DNA of 43,755 nucleotides from Acidobacteriota bacterium (GTDB lineage: Bacteria; Acidobacteriota; Vicinamibacteria; Vicinamibacterales; CAVVIG01), in NCBI GenBank assembly GCA_023265175.1, contig JAHFUI010000019.1:1-43755 (forward strand). The letters run 5' to 3'. The position numbers and the translations under genes are program-made. The notes beneath the pieces are model-generated. The model ran no database searches, had not been told where the DNA came from, and was given only the letters and a program-made list of their open reading frames with translations. Every line of letters starts with the position of its first letter. The stretch's first letter is position 1. This document shows positions 12,410 to 20,340 of this stretch, piece by piece.

Positions 12410-12545
12410 GAACCGCACCCGCACGCCCCGCTGTGCCTGCCACCGCGATCTGAGGTCGTCGCGCTGGAACTGGCCCTGGTCGCTCCACTTTGACGCTGAC
12501 GGTCCAGGAGTTGCCGAGCGACGTATTGGTCAACAGCAATCTAAT
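12410..12545 (-). pseudogene. Possible remnant of an outer-membrane receptor C-terminus
   Basis: The 170-base gap between exbD and panB reads on the minus strand as LLTNTSLGNSWTVSVK in one frame, then, after one frame change, as WSDQGQFQRDD followed by LRSRWQAQRGVRVRF and a stop. Ending in aromatic-rich beta strands and a terminal Phe is typical of TonB-dependent receptors and other beta barrels. This would be a decayed fragment lying next to the TonB system. The match is by pattern only, and the fragment is short. Confidence 0.3.
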
Positions 12546-12567
12546 TTACCGTAGGCGGTGACGTGGA

Positions 12568-13440
12568 TCAGGTGCGCGAGCGCCCGAGGCTCCCCGCCGC
12601 CAGCTCGGCCTCAAACAGCTCGACCTGTTCATCGACCATCGCGTAAGTGTGCTGCTTCTCGGGAAATCGCGATTCGCGAACATCAGCGACATACGCTTTG
12701 AGGGCTGTCAGCACCGCGCCGCCGATATCCGCGTACTGCTTCACGAATCGCGGCACATGACCGTCCGTCAGTCCGAGGAGATCGTGCCACACGAGAACCT
12801 GACCGTCGCAGGAAGCACCGGCGCCGATGCCAATCGTCGGAATCCGAATCGCCTTGGTGATGTGCGTCGCAACTGGCGGCGGCACCGCCTCGAGCACCAG
12901 AGCGAAACAGCCGGCCGACTCGAGTGCGACGGCCGCAGCTTGGAGGCGCCGTGCCTCCACCGCCGTGCGCCCTTGCGGCTTGTACCCGCCGAGCATCGTG
13001 GCCGATTGCGGCGTCAGCCCGATGTGGCCCATGACCGGGATTCCCGCGTCCACGAGGGCCCGAACTCGCGAGAGGGCCGTTCCCGCTCCCTCGATCTTCA
13101 CCGCATCGGCGCCTGCCTCTTTCACGAATCGCACGGCGTTTTTGACCGCGGTCCGATTGGAGACTTGGAACGAACCGAACGGCATGTCCGCCACGATGAG
13201 GGGCCGCCGCGCGCCGCGCGCGACCGCGCGCGTCAGGACGAGCATGTCGTCGACCGTCACAGGCAGCGTCGACTCGTAGCCCAGGACCGTCATGGCCGCG
13301 GAATCGCCGACGAGCAGGATGTCGACATCGGCCGCCTCGGCGAGGCGTGCGCTCGGGGCGTCGTAGGCGGTGACCGTCACGATCTTCTCGCCCCGCTGCT
13401 TCATGGCGGCGAGATCGGTCAAGGAAACCTTGGTCTTCAT
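12568..13440 (-). CDS. panB: 3-methyl-2-oxobutanoate hydroxymethyltransferase
   Basis: First step of pantothenate synthesis: adds a hydroxymethyl group from methylene-tetrahydrofolate to ketoisovalerate to give ketopantoate. The 290 residues show the family pattern: YDAPSARLAEAADVDILLVGDSAAMTVLGYEST (about 25-57) with the metal aspartate, VADMPFGS, VKIEGAG and the EAVP catalytic region. It lies 13 bases after panC and is the last gene of the DUF2520-panC-panB run. Confidence 0.96.
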   Translation of the reverse strand: MKTKVSLTDLAAMKQRGEKIVTVTAYDAPSARLAEAADVDILLVGDSAAMTVLGYESTLPVTVDDMLVLTRAVARGARRPLIVADMPFGSFQVSNRTAVKNAVRFVKEAGADAVKIEGAGTALSRVRALVDAGIPVMGHIGLTPQSATMLGGYKPQGRTAVEARRLQAAAVALESAGCFALVLEAVPPPVATHITKAIRIPTIGIGAGASCDGQVLVWHDLLGLTDGHVPRFVKQYADIGGAVLTALKAYVADVRESRFPEKQHTYAMVDEQVELFEAELAAGSLGRSRT

Positions 13441-13453
13441 ACCCTCTGGATGA

Positions 13454-14251
13454 TTATCGTTCGTCGAGGGGAATGTTGTCGATGAGGCGGGTCCCGCCTA
13501 CGCGGGCCGCGATCGCGAGCGTCGGCCGTCCGTCGAAGTCAGCGATCGCGACGTAGTCCGGCTCGACGCCAGCGAGCGCCGCCCGGGCCGCGGCCACCGC
13601 GTCGCGTCCCAGACGATACGCTGCACGGCCTGCCCCCAGCGCGCGCGGGATCGCGAGAGCCCGTTCGCGTTCCGCGGCCGACAAGCGAACGTTTCGGGAG
13701 GACAGCGCGAGGCCGTCCTGGTCCCGAACCGTGGGCACCACGCGGATATCGAGCTCCAGATTCAGGTCGCGCACCATCTGCCGGATGACAGCGACTTGCT
13801 GGACGTCTTTCTGGCCGAAAAACGCGACCTGCGGCCGCACGATCGTGAACAGTTTGAGGCACACGGTCGCGACGCCTCGGAAATGGCCCGGTCGAAAATC
13901 TCCTTCCAGGCCAAGGGCCGCCCCTTCGACGTCAATCCACGTCGCGTGACCGCGCGGGAACATGTCGTCGATGCTCGGTGCGAACAGATAGTCGACGCCC
14001 GACTCCTCGGCGATGCGCACGTCGCGCGGCTCGTCGCGGGGATAGGCGGCCAGATCAGCGGGATCGCCGAATTGGGTCGGGTTCACGAACAGGCTCGCCA
14101 CGACCGGGTCGCATGTCGCCCGTGCCGCACGGAATAGCGCGATGTGGCCGCCGTGGAACGCACCCATTGTGGGAACCAGGCCGATTGTGGATCCGGTGCG
14201 GAAGGGCTGGAGAAGGCGGCGGAGCTCTCCAATGGTCCGAGCGGCCTTCAT
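13454..14251 (-). CDS. panC: Pantothenate synthetase
   Basis: Joins pantoate and beta-alanine with ATP. The 265 residues contain the HIGH-like VPTMGAFHGGHIALFRAA (about 26-43), the GQKDVQQVAVIRQMV segment and LSSRNVRLS, all standard for PanC. The ATG overlaps the stop of the upstream DUF2520 gene by four bases. panD and a classical panE are not in the window. Confidence 0.96.
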   Translation of the reverse strand: MKAARTIGELRRLLQPFRTGSTIGLVPTMGAFHGGHIALFRAARATCDPVVASLFVNPTQFGDPADLAAYPRDEPRDVRIAEESGVDYLFAPSIDDMFPRGHATWIDVEGAALGLEGDFRPGHFRGVATVCLKLFTIVRPQVAFFGQKDVQQVAVIRQMVRDLNLELDIRVVPTVRDQDGLALSSRNVRLSAAERERALAIPRALGAGRAAYRLGRDAVAAARAALAGVEPDYVAIADFDGRPTLAIAARVGGTRLIDNIPLDER

Positions 14252-14925
14252 CCGGCCGTCACCTCGGCCAGGGCGCGATACATCGTTTCCAGCTCCGGCG
14301 CGTGCGCGCGGAGGGCCGCCAGATGCGCGTCGACGGTGGACCGGTCGCCACGTGCGATCGGCCCAGTGAGCTCGAAGCCGTTGTCGATCGTCCGGCGCAT
14401 CAGCGGCAGCAGCGCCTCGGACGGCGCGCCCGCCGCGTCGAACAATCGCGACGCCGCGCGAAAGAGCGTCACGAGATAGTTGGAGGCGATGGCTGCGCCC
14501 GCGTGGTACAGGTTTCGCGACTCGTCTCGAATCTCAAAGGGTCGCAGACCCAGAACCTCCGCCAGCCAGATCGCCTGATTTCTGGCGGCGTCATCCTCAG
14601 CCGTGACTGCCGCCCACGCCCCGTCGAGTTGTTCGGCGCCGCGCGCGCGGGTGAACGTCTGGAGCGGGTGGACGCTGAAACGGCGGGTATGGGGATCAAG
14701 CGCTGCGAGCGGTGTCGCGCCGCTGACGTGCGCAACCCATGGACCAGGCTCGATCCCGGCGGCCACATCGCGGATGGCGGAGTCCGGGACGCACAGCAGG
14801 ACGAGATCGGCTTGGTCGTCGCGCACCGGCCCCACGGCGATGCCGCGTTCAAAAAGCCGCGCCGCGATCGCCGAGCCCACACGGCCGTGACCCACGACCT
14901 TCACGCGTTCAAACATTTGAGGCAT
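14248..14925 (-). CDS. Rossmann-like and DUF2520 domain protein, candidate ketopantoate reductase substitute
   Basis: The 225 residues open with a dinucleotide-binding start (VKVVGHGRVGSAIAARLFERG, about 8-28), followed by CVPDSAIRDVA and HVSGATPLAAL segments and an all-helical C-terminal DUF2520 domain (about 115-225). The gene is first in a run with panC (four-base overlap) and panB. A ketopantoate reductase is needed between PanB and PanC and belongs to the same broad dehydrogenase superfamily. The fold and position make that role plausible, but nothing in the sequence proves it. Confidence 0.8.
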   Translation of the reverse strand: MPQMFERVKVVGHGRVGSAIAARLFERGIAVGPVRDDQADLVLLCVPDSAIRDVAAGIEPGPWVAHVSGATPLAALDPHTRRFSVHPLQTFTRARGAEQLDGAWAAVTAEDDAARNQAIWLAEVLGLRPFEIRDESRNLYHAGAAIASNYLVTLFRAASRLFDAAGAPSEALLPLMRRTIDNGFELTGPIARGDRSTVDAHLAALRAHAPELETMYRALAEVTAG

Positions 14926-14945
14926 CTCCCCGTCATGCGAGGCTG

Positions 14946-14978
14946 AAAAAAAGGCCGCCGGAGGTCCGGCGGCCTTTT
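14946..14978 (-). terminator. Rho-independent terminator after the TPR gene
   Basis: On the minus strand a GC-rich stem (GGCCGCCGGA paired with its complement across a short loop) is followed by a run of seven to eight T. It sits just after the stop at 15005 and before the DUF2520 start at 14925. It therefore separates the TPR gene from the pan run. Confidence 0.85.
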
Positions 14979-15004
14979 CGACGCTGATCGATTCGGCGAT
15001 GCGC

Positions 15005-16000
15005 TTACTGGCCGGACGCCTTCTTCTTCCGCAGCGCGTCTGCTTTTTCCGCCAGCGCTTTCGCTTTGTTGATGAGGTCTCCCTGAACCTTCGGATCTTT
15101 CTCCGTGTTCGCCTGCAGGCGCAGGAGCAGTCCTTTGATCACGAGCGCTTCGGGGTAGTCCGGCTTGATCTGTAACGCCTTGTCGATGGCCTTGAGGCCT
15201 CTCTCAATGTAGTCCCGCTTCTCGTTCTCTTTCAGGGACGTGTCGCGGAATGCCTGGTCCCAGTAGAAGGTCCCAACGGTGTACTGCGCTTCCGGATTCT
15301 TCGGCTCCCGGTCCGCTCGTTCCTCGGTCGCCTTGATCATCTTCTCGACCTGGCCCTGACGTTTATAGTAGCCGGCCAGCGTCATGTACACCGCCGGGTC
15401 GTCGGGCTTGACCTCTTTGGCCTTCAGAAGGACGTCTTCCTCGCTTTCGTAGACGCCGGCATTATCGTAGATCGTGGCCAGCATGAAGTAGTTGCTCGCC
15501 TCGCCCGGGTCGAGCTGAATCATGCGCTGGACGACCGGTTCCGCTTTGGCCGGATCGTTCAGTTTGTCGGCGCCATAGCCGGCGACCAGGAACTCCATCG
15601 AGAGCCTGGCGAGCTTCTTGTCCATCGGGTCGCCGGACTTGGACAGTTTCTCGGCGGCGATCTGATAATTCTCAATCGCCTTGGTCAGGAAGGCGTCGTT
15701 GGCCGGCTCGCCTTTCTTGCTCGGTTTGAACTGATTGTCGTAGCTGTTCCCCAGGTAAAAGTAGGCAGCCGCGAGCTTGGGATCGTCAGGAGCGGCTTGC
15801 ACGGTCTGTTCGTAGAGCGCAGCCGCGGCCTTGTAATCCTGCTGCTGGTAGGCTTGATTGGCGGCCTTGAAGCTTTTCATGCCCTTCAACTGGCCCATCC
15901 TGCTGCACCCGACCATCGTCAGGACCAGCACCGCAACGGTTGTGAGCGATAATCCTGACGAGGAACGCATTCGGTCCCCTTTGTGCCCGTTAATCGGCAT
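15005..16000 (-). CDS. TPR-repeat lipoprotein
   Basis: A 331-residue protein with an N-terminal signal peptide ending in a lipobox-like TMVGC, so probably a lipid-anchored periplasmic or outer-membrane protein. The rest is helical tetratricopeptide repeats, for example FKAANQAYQQQDYKAAAALY and the run around IDKALQIKPDYPEALVIKGL, likely a protein-binding scaffold. Two starts have good ribosome sites: ATG 16000 (AAGGA, six bases away) and ATG 15970 (AAGGGGA). A longer reading to 16114 is excluded because its start lies upstream of the promoter's -10 box. The partner is unknown. Confidence 0.85.
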   Translation of the reverse strand: MPINGHKGDRMRSSSGLSLTTVAVLVLTMVGCSRMGQLKGMKSFKAANQAYQQQDYKAAAALYEQTVQAAPDDPKLAAAYFYLGNSYDNQFKPSKKGEPANDAFLTKAIENYQIAAEKLSKSGDPMDKKLARLSMEFLVAGYGADKLNDPAKAEPVVQRMIQLDPGEASNYFMLATIYDNAGVYESEEDVLLKAKEVKPDDPAVYMTLAGYYKRQGQVEKMIKATEERADREPKNPEAQYTVGTFYWDQAFRDTSLKENEKRDYIERGLKAIDKALQIKPDYPEALVIKGLLLRLQANTEKDPKVQGDLINKAKALAEKADALRKKKASGQ

Positions 16001-16078
16001 GTTCGATCCTTCTTGTGTTATGACGCCGTGAGCTCGTGCAGGAACCCACCGTCCGGGTCGCTCGTTCTGGTGGGAAAG

Positions 16079-16130
16079 TTGCCGTGGCTGAAACCGGGTC
16101 AGTATAGTGAACACAAAAAAGCCAAGTCAA
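16079..16130. promoter_or_regulatory. Overlapping divergent promoters for rel and the TPR lipoprotein
   Basis: On the minus strand TTGACT (16125-16130) and TATACT (16101-16106) are 18 bases apart, pointing to the TPR gene. On the plus strand TTGCCG (16079-16084) and TATAGT (16103-16108) are also 18 bases apart, pointing to rel. The two -10 boxes overlap, so only one polymerase could bind at a time. Confidence 0.65.
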
Positions 16131-16166
16131 GGACACTGCCCCGTACGTGATTAGACACCAGATTCC

Positions 16167-18326
16167 ATGATTCGCTTCGAGGATCTCCTCGACAAGGTGC
16201 GGGCGTACGCGCCTGAAGCCGACGTCGAGCTGCTCAGGCGCGCCTACGTCTTCTCGGCCTTCGAACACAAGGGACAGGTCCGTCACTCGGGCGAGCCATA
16301 CCTGATCCACCCCCTCGCGGTCGCCGATTTCCTCGCCGACATGAAGCTGGACGCGGTCGCCATCGCGGCCGGCCTGCTCCACGACGTGGTCGAAGACACG
16401 CTCACGACGATCGAGCGGATCCAGGAGCTGTTCGGCCCCGAGGTCGCCCACGTCGTCGAGGGCGTGACCAAGATCAGCGCGATCCCGTTCTCGTCGAGCG
16501 AAGAGCGGCAGGCGGAGAACTTCCGCAAGATGCTGCTCGCGATGGTCGATGACATCCGCGTCATCCTGGTCAAGCTCGCCGATCGCCTGCACAACATGCG
16601 GACGCTCAACCATCTCGCGGAAGAGCGGCGGCTCAAGATCGCCCAGGAGACGCGCGACATCTACGCGCCGATCGCCAACCGCCTCGGGATGGGCAAGGTC
16701 AGGAACGAGCTCGAGGAGCTCTCGTTCCGCTACCTCGAGCCGCAGACCTACGAGTCGCTGCGTGCGAAGGTCGATGCGAAGCGGCGCGCGACCGAAGGGC
16801 TCATCGAAACGCTCAAGACGACGATTGCGGCGAAGCTTCACGAGGCCCAGGTGCCGGTCATCGAAATCGACGGCCGCATCAAGCGCCTGTACAGCATCAG
16901 CCAGAAGCTCAAACGCCAGAAAATCGAGCTCGAGCAGGTCTACGACTTCATCGCGCTGCGTATCGTCACCGAGAGCGTGAAGGACTGTTACGGCGTGCTC
17001 GGCATCATCCATCAGACGTGGTCGCCGGTGCCCGGCCGCATCAAGGACTTCATCGCGATGCCGCGGCCCAACGGCTATCAGTCGCTGCACACATCGGTCG
17101 TCAGCGAGCACGGCATGCCGTTCGAGGTGCAGATCCGGACGATCGAGATGCACCGGATGGCCGAGGAAGGGATCGCGGCGCACTGGAAGTACAAGGAAGG
17201 GCGCGTCGGCGATCAACGCGACGAGCGCTACTTCACCTGGATGCGGCAACTGCTCGAGTATCAGCATGAGTCGCGCGATCCGCAGGAATTCATTCAGAGC
17301 CTCAAGGTCGATCTCTATCCGGAGGAGGTCTACACGTTCACGCCGAAGGGCCTCGTCAAGGCGTTTCCCCGTGGCGCGACGCCGATCGACTTTGCGTATT
17401 CCATTCACACGGACGTCGGTCATCAGTGCGTGGGCGCCCGCGTCAACGGCAAGATGATGCCCCTCCGTACCCGCCTCAAGAACGGCGACATCGTCGAGAT
17501 TATCACGCAGGCCGGGCACAAGCCGAGCCGCGACTGGCTCAACGCCGTCGTCACCTCGCACGCGCGCTACAAGATCAAGCATCTCATTCGGTCGGAGGAG
17601 AATGCGCGGTCGATCGAGCTGGGACGCAAGGTGTTCGAGAAGGATGCGCGCCGGTACGATCTGAATCCGAAAACGCTCATCGAAGGGGAGGTGTTTGCCA
17701 AAGTGATCGCGGAGTTCGGCTTCCGGAAGGCTGACGAGCTCTTTGCGGCGATCGGCTACGGCAAGGTGGCCTCGAAGCAGGTGCTGACGAAGGTCGTCCC
17801 CGCCGATCGCCTGCGGGAGAAAGCGCCCGAAGGTCCTGTCGCCGCTGCGGTCCGGCGCGTGCTCGGCACGGGCGAGGAAAAGATCAAGGTCCGCGGCTTC
17901 GATGACTTGATGGTGTTCAGGGCGCGGTGCTGCAATCCAATCCGCGGCGAGAAAATCGTCGGCTACATCACGCGAGGCAAGGGCGTATCGGTCCACTCGG
18001 CGACGTGTCCCAACGTCGTGAACCTGCTCTACGACCCGGAGCGTCGCATCGAGGTCGAATGGGACAAAGGCAGCGAGGAATCCCGCTACACCGTGAAGCT
18101 CACGATGGAAGTCGAAGACCGGAAGGGGCTGCTCGCGGCCGTCAGCGCGCGCATCGCCGACATCAACACGAACATCAAGAACATGGAAGCGCGAACCGGC
18201 GAAGAGGGTGCGCGCATCGACATGACCGTCGAGATCAGCGATCTCAAACACCTCGAAAAGGTGATCAAATCGCTCCGTTCGGTGGATGGGGTGATCGGGG
18301 TTGAAAGAGCGGGGCGGGCCGGGTAA
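16167..18326 (+). CDS. rel: Bifunctional (p)ppGpp synthetase/hydrolase, Rel/SpoT type
   Basis: Makes and breaks the stringent-response alarmone (p)ppGpp. The 719 residues comprise an HD hydrolase domain with an intact His-Asp pair (LLHDVVEDT, 71-78; upstream HP at 48), a synthetase domain with RIKDFIAMPRPNGYQSLHT (290-308) and EVQIRTIEMH, a TGS domain (about 387-447) with VYTFTPKG, a zinc/helical region with a CC pair, and a C-terminal ACT domain (about 640-719). The RxKD signature and intact HD indicate a bifunctional enzyme, unlike monofunctional RelA. Only a weak ribosome site precedes ATG 16167. A dksA-like gene lies 4 kb away. Confidence 0.96.
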   Translation: MIRFEDLLDKVRAYAPEADVELLRRAYVFSAFEHKGQVRHSGEPYLIHPLAVADFLADMKLDAVAIAAGLLHDVVEDTLTTIERIQELFGPEVAHVVEGVTKISAIPFSSSEERQAENFRKMLLAMVDDIRVILVKLADRLHNMRTLNHLAEERRLKIAQETRDIYAPIANRLGMGKVRNELEELSFRYLEPQTYESLRAKVDAKRRATEGLIETLKTTIAAKLHEAQVPVIEIDGRIKRLYSISQKLKRQKIELEQVYDFIALRIVTESVKDCYGVLGIIHQTWSPVPGRIKDFIAMPRPNGYQSLHTSVVSEHGMPFEVQIRTIEMHRMAEEGIAAHWKYKEGRVGDQRDERYFTWMRQLLEYQHESRDPQEFIQSLKVDLYPEEVYTFTPKGLVKAFPRGATPIDFAYSIHTDVGHQCVGARVNGKMMPLRTRLKNGDIVEIITQAGHKPSRDWLNAVVTSHARYKIKHLIRSEENARSIELGRKVFEKDARRYDLNPKTLIEGEVFAKVIAEFGFRKADELFAAIGYGKVASKQVLTKVVPADRLREKAPEGPVAAAVRRVLGTGEEKIKVRGFDDLMVFRARCCNPIRGEKIVGYITRGKGVSVHSATCPNVVNLLYDPERRIEVEWDKGSEESRYTVKLTMEVEDRKGLLAAVSARIADINTNIKNMEARTGEEGARIDMTVEISDLKHLEKVIKSLRSVDGVIGVERAGRAG

Positions 18327-18328
18327 GG

Positions 18329-18706
18329 CTAGTAAGCCGCGATCGCTTCGATCTCGATTCGCACGTCTCTCGGCAGCCGCGCGACCTCGACGGTCGCGCG
18401 CGCGGGATACGGCTCGGAAAAATAGGCGCCGTACACCTGATTCATCGCCGCGAGGTCGTTCATGTCGGCAAGGAACACCGTCGTGCGCACGACGTCGGCA
18501 AACGCCAGGCCGCCGGCTTTGAGGACCGCGCCGATGTTGTCGAGCACGCGGCGGGCCTGAACCGTGACGTCGCCGTCGACGAGGTTGCCCGTCGCCGGAT
18601 CGAGCGGAATTTGGCCGGCCACGAACAACAGGTCGCCGGCGCGAATGGCTTGCGAGTACGGCCCCACCGTTTTCGGCGCGGCGGGACTCGACACTGCGGT
18701 TTTCAC
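18329..18706 (-). CDS. ridA: RidA family enamine/imine deaminase
   Basis: Hydrolyses reactive enamine/imine intermediates from PLP enzymes, releasing ammonia. It has 125 residues with [19 protein letters not shown] near the start, a central [16 protein letters not shown] segment, and the C-terminal [14 protein letters not shown] with the arginine used in catalysis. Its stop lies two bases from the convergent rel stop. It follows rpmB by 15 bases and is likely on the same transcript. Confidence 0.93.
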   Translation of the reverse strand: MKTAVSSPAAPKTVGPYSQAIRAGDLLFVAGQIPLDPATGNLVDGDVTVQARRVLDNIGAVLKAGGLAFADVVRTTVFLADMNDLAAMNQVYGAYFSEPYPARATVEVARLPRDVRIEIEAIAAY

Positions 18707-18721
18707 GGCTGGCTGGTAGGC

Positions 18722-18913
18722 CTAGGCCGCTTTGACGACTTTGTGCGATCGGAGGCAGCGCGTGCAGACGCGAATGCGTTTGATGCCGCCGTTGATCATC
18801 GCCCGCACGGTCTGAAGATTCGGCTCGAACCGCCGCGCGCTCACGTTGTTCGCGTGGCTATGCTGACGCCCCACCACCGGACCCTTTCCACAAATCTCGC
18901 AACGCTTCGCCAT
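18722..18913 (-). CDS. rpmB: 50S ribosomal protein L28
   Basis: A 63-residue large-subunit ribosomal protein. It starts MAKRCEICGKGPVVG, has the typical HSHANNVSARRFEPN segment and a second pair CTRC near the C-terminus. The four cysteines (CxxC...CxxC) make this the zinc-binding form rather than the zinc-free one. It precedes ridA. Confidence 0.96.
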   Translation of the reverse strand: MAKRCEICGKGPVVGRQHSHANNVSARRFEPNLQTVRAMINGGIKRIRVCTRCLRSHKVVKAA

Positions 18914-18928
18914 AGGGACATTTCTCGA

Positions 18929-18962
18929 ATCTGATACTTGCGTAACAACCAGATTACCAGAT
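18929..18962. repeat. Two-unit octamer repeat upstream of rpmB
   Basis: AACCAGAT (18947-18954) is followed directly by TACCAGAT (18955-18962), with an inverted AATCTG at about 18929. The word is the same as in the large array at 36521-36611. It lies between the zinc-ribbon gene and rpmB. Confidence 0.5.
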
Positions 18963-18976
18963 TCTGCTGTGCCGGC

Positions 18977-19621
18977 CTAGGGAATGATGACCCGCCGAAT
19001 CTGGTGCGGCGCTTCCGCCTCGGTGGCTTCGTTGTCCTGTTGGCGGATCACGCGGCCAATCAGGTCGAGAAACGCGCGGCGATTGCCGGCGTCTTCCTGC
19101 GTCGCCTCACGTGCCGCCGTCTCGGCGCGGCGTAGCACGACGGCCGCATCCCGCTCGAAGCCGCCCCCTCCGTGTTGTCCCGCTTCCGCAAGCAGCGCTT
19201 TCAAGGCGTTGGCGAGCCGTTCCGCCGAGAGCGACGCTGGCCGGTGCTCGTAGATGACGCCGCGCGAGGCCGTCTCGAACGTCGAGGCGAGCGCCGCCGC
19301 CGCGTCTGCCACGTCCGCGTCGATGAGCGGCTGGAGCTCGGGCGCCTCGTAGCGGACGAGAAAGGTGACGACGAGGAAGAAGATGCGCGACTGGCGTTCG
19401 TTGAGATCGCGCATGGACCGCACGAGCGCGGCGAGGTCGTGCTGCTGCCGGCGGATGAAGGCCGCGGGAGGATGCTCGCGCGATGCGGCGAGGTAGCCAC
19501 AATCACTCGGACACGCGATCTGGACCAGCCGGTTGGTGCCGCAACAGACCGCGCAGATCTCGTGCCCGAGCGCCGGACACGCCCGGCGCGACTTTCGTGA
19601 ACCGCACAGGGGACAAACCAC
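18977..19621 (-). CDS. Cysteine-rich N-terminal zinc-ribbon protein, unknown function
   Basis: A 214-residue protein of unknown role. Within the first 40 residues there are eight cysteines and a histidine (CPLC, AC, GHEIC, AVCC, AC, SDC), spaced like a double zinc ribbon. The rest is helical and charged, with no membrane segment. The start chosen is GTG 19621, with GGAG five bases upstream. The frame is open to 19693, but no ribosome site was seen there. It lies upstream of rpmB and is divergent from another unknown gene. I recall similar N-termini in acidobacterial hypothetical proteins, without a named function. Confidence 0.7.
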   Translation of the reverse strand: MVCPLCGSRKSRRACPALGHEICAVCCGTNRLVQIACPSDCGYLAASREHPPAAFIRRQQHDLAALVRSMRDLNERQSRIFFLVVTFLVRYEAPELQPLIDADVADAAAALASTFETASRGVIYEHRPASLSAERLANALKALLAEAGQHGGGGFERDAAVVLRRAETAAREATQEDAGNRRAFLDLIGRVIRQQDNEATEAEAPHQIRRVIIP

Positions 19622-19755
19622 AGCCGCTCCATTGTATAATCGTATAATCACGCCGAAAATCACCACATTCATCGGAACGCTGCTTGCAGTCACCCGGCAG
19701 GAGCCGAGCCGGAGGCCCTGCCAAGCGCCTGCCGCTGCCCGCGAGCGAGTTGAAT

Positions 19756-20340
19756 ATGAGCGATACCGAAGCGGTGTTTCGCCGTGAGTCGGCTGTCGAG
19801 TACTTCAAGGATCTCGTCGATGGCGCGCTCGAGCACCAGCATGTCAACGCCGGCGAGCTCACGGCGTTCTACGTCGTCCACCTGCTCGCCGGGTTCTTGC
19901 AGCGTCCGGCCGACAATGACGGCGAGCCGCTGGCGCTGAAACTGGCGGCGGCGCTCGAAGCCGGCGGCCTGCGTCAGCGAACGACCCTGAAGCAGATCGG
20001 CGACCTCTCGCTGTTCATCTCCGGCTTCTTCTCGGATTCCCTGCGGCGCAAGCTTGTGGACGTGGACTACTACGTTTCGATTGGCGGGTACGCGTACAAC
20101 ACGCTCAGCCGCCATGAGAGCGATACGTTCTCCCCCGTCTTCGCCGAGCTGGCCGAAAAGTTCGCCGCCTTTGTCGACGTGCTGTCTGAAGTCAGCGAGC
20201 GCACCGCCTGCAGCTCGAACGCGGATCTCCTGCGGCTGTACGAGAAGTGGCTGAAGACCGGGAGCCGCCGAAGCGGCGAGCTGCTCGTCGCGCGCGGGAT
20301 CGTGCCGAACTCCTCGATCAAAAACAGCCGGATCCAGTAG
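19756..20340 (+). CDS. Hypothetical helical protein
   Basis: I do not recognise this gene. The 194 residues are predicted mostly helical, soluble and acidic, with no signal peptide or membrane span. Notable segments are the N-terminal VEYFKDLVDGALEHQHVNAGELTAFYVVHLLAGFL region and a central LFISGFFSDSLRRKLVDVDYYVSIGGYAYNTL. Codon usage fits the neighbours. ATG 19756 is preferred over the in-frame start at 19684, because the extra 24 residues are basic and low complexity. The gene is divergent from the zinc-ribbon gene; two TATAAT boxes (19635-19640, 19643-19648) lie between them. Confidence 0.65.
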   Translation: MSDTEAVFRRESAVEYFKDLVDGALEHQHVNAGELTAFYVVHLLAGFLQRPADNDGEPLALKLAAALEAGGLRQRTTLKQIGDLSLFISGFFSDSLRRKLVDVDYYVSIGGYAYNTLSRHESDTFSPVFAELAEKFAAFVDVLSEVSERTACSSNADLLRLYEKWLKTGSRRSGELLVARGIVPNSSIKNSRIQ

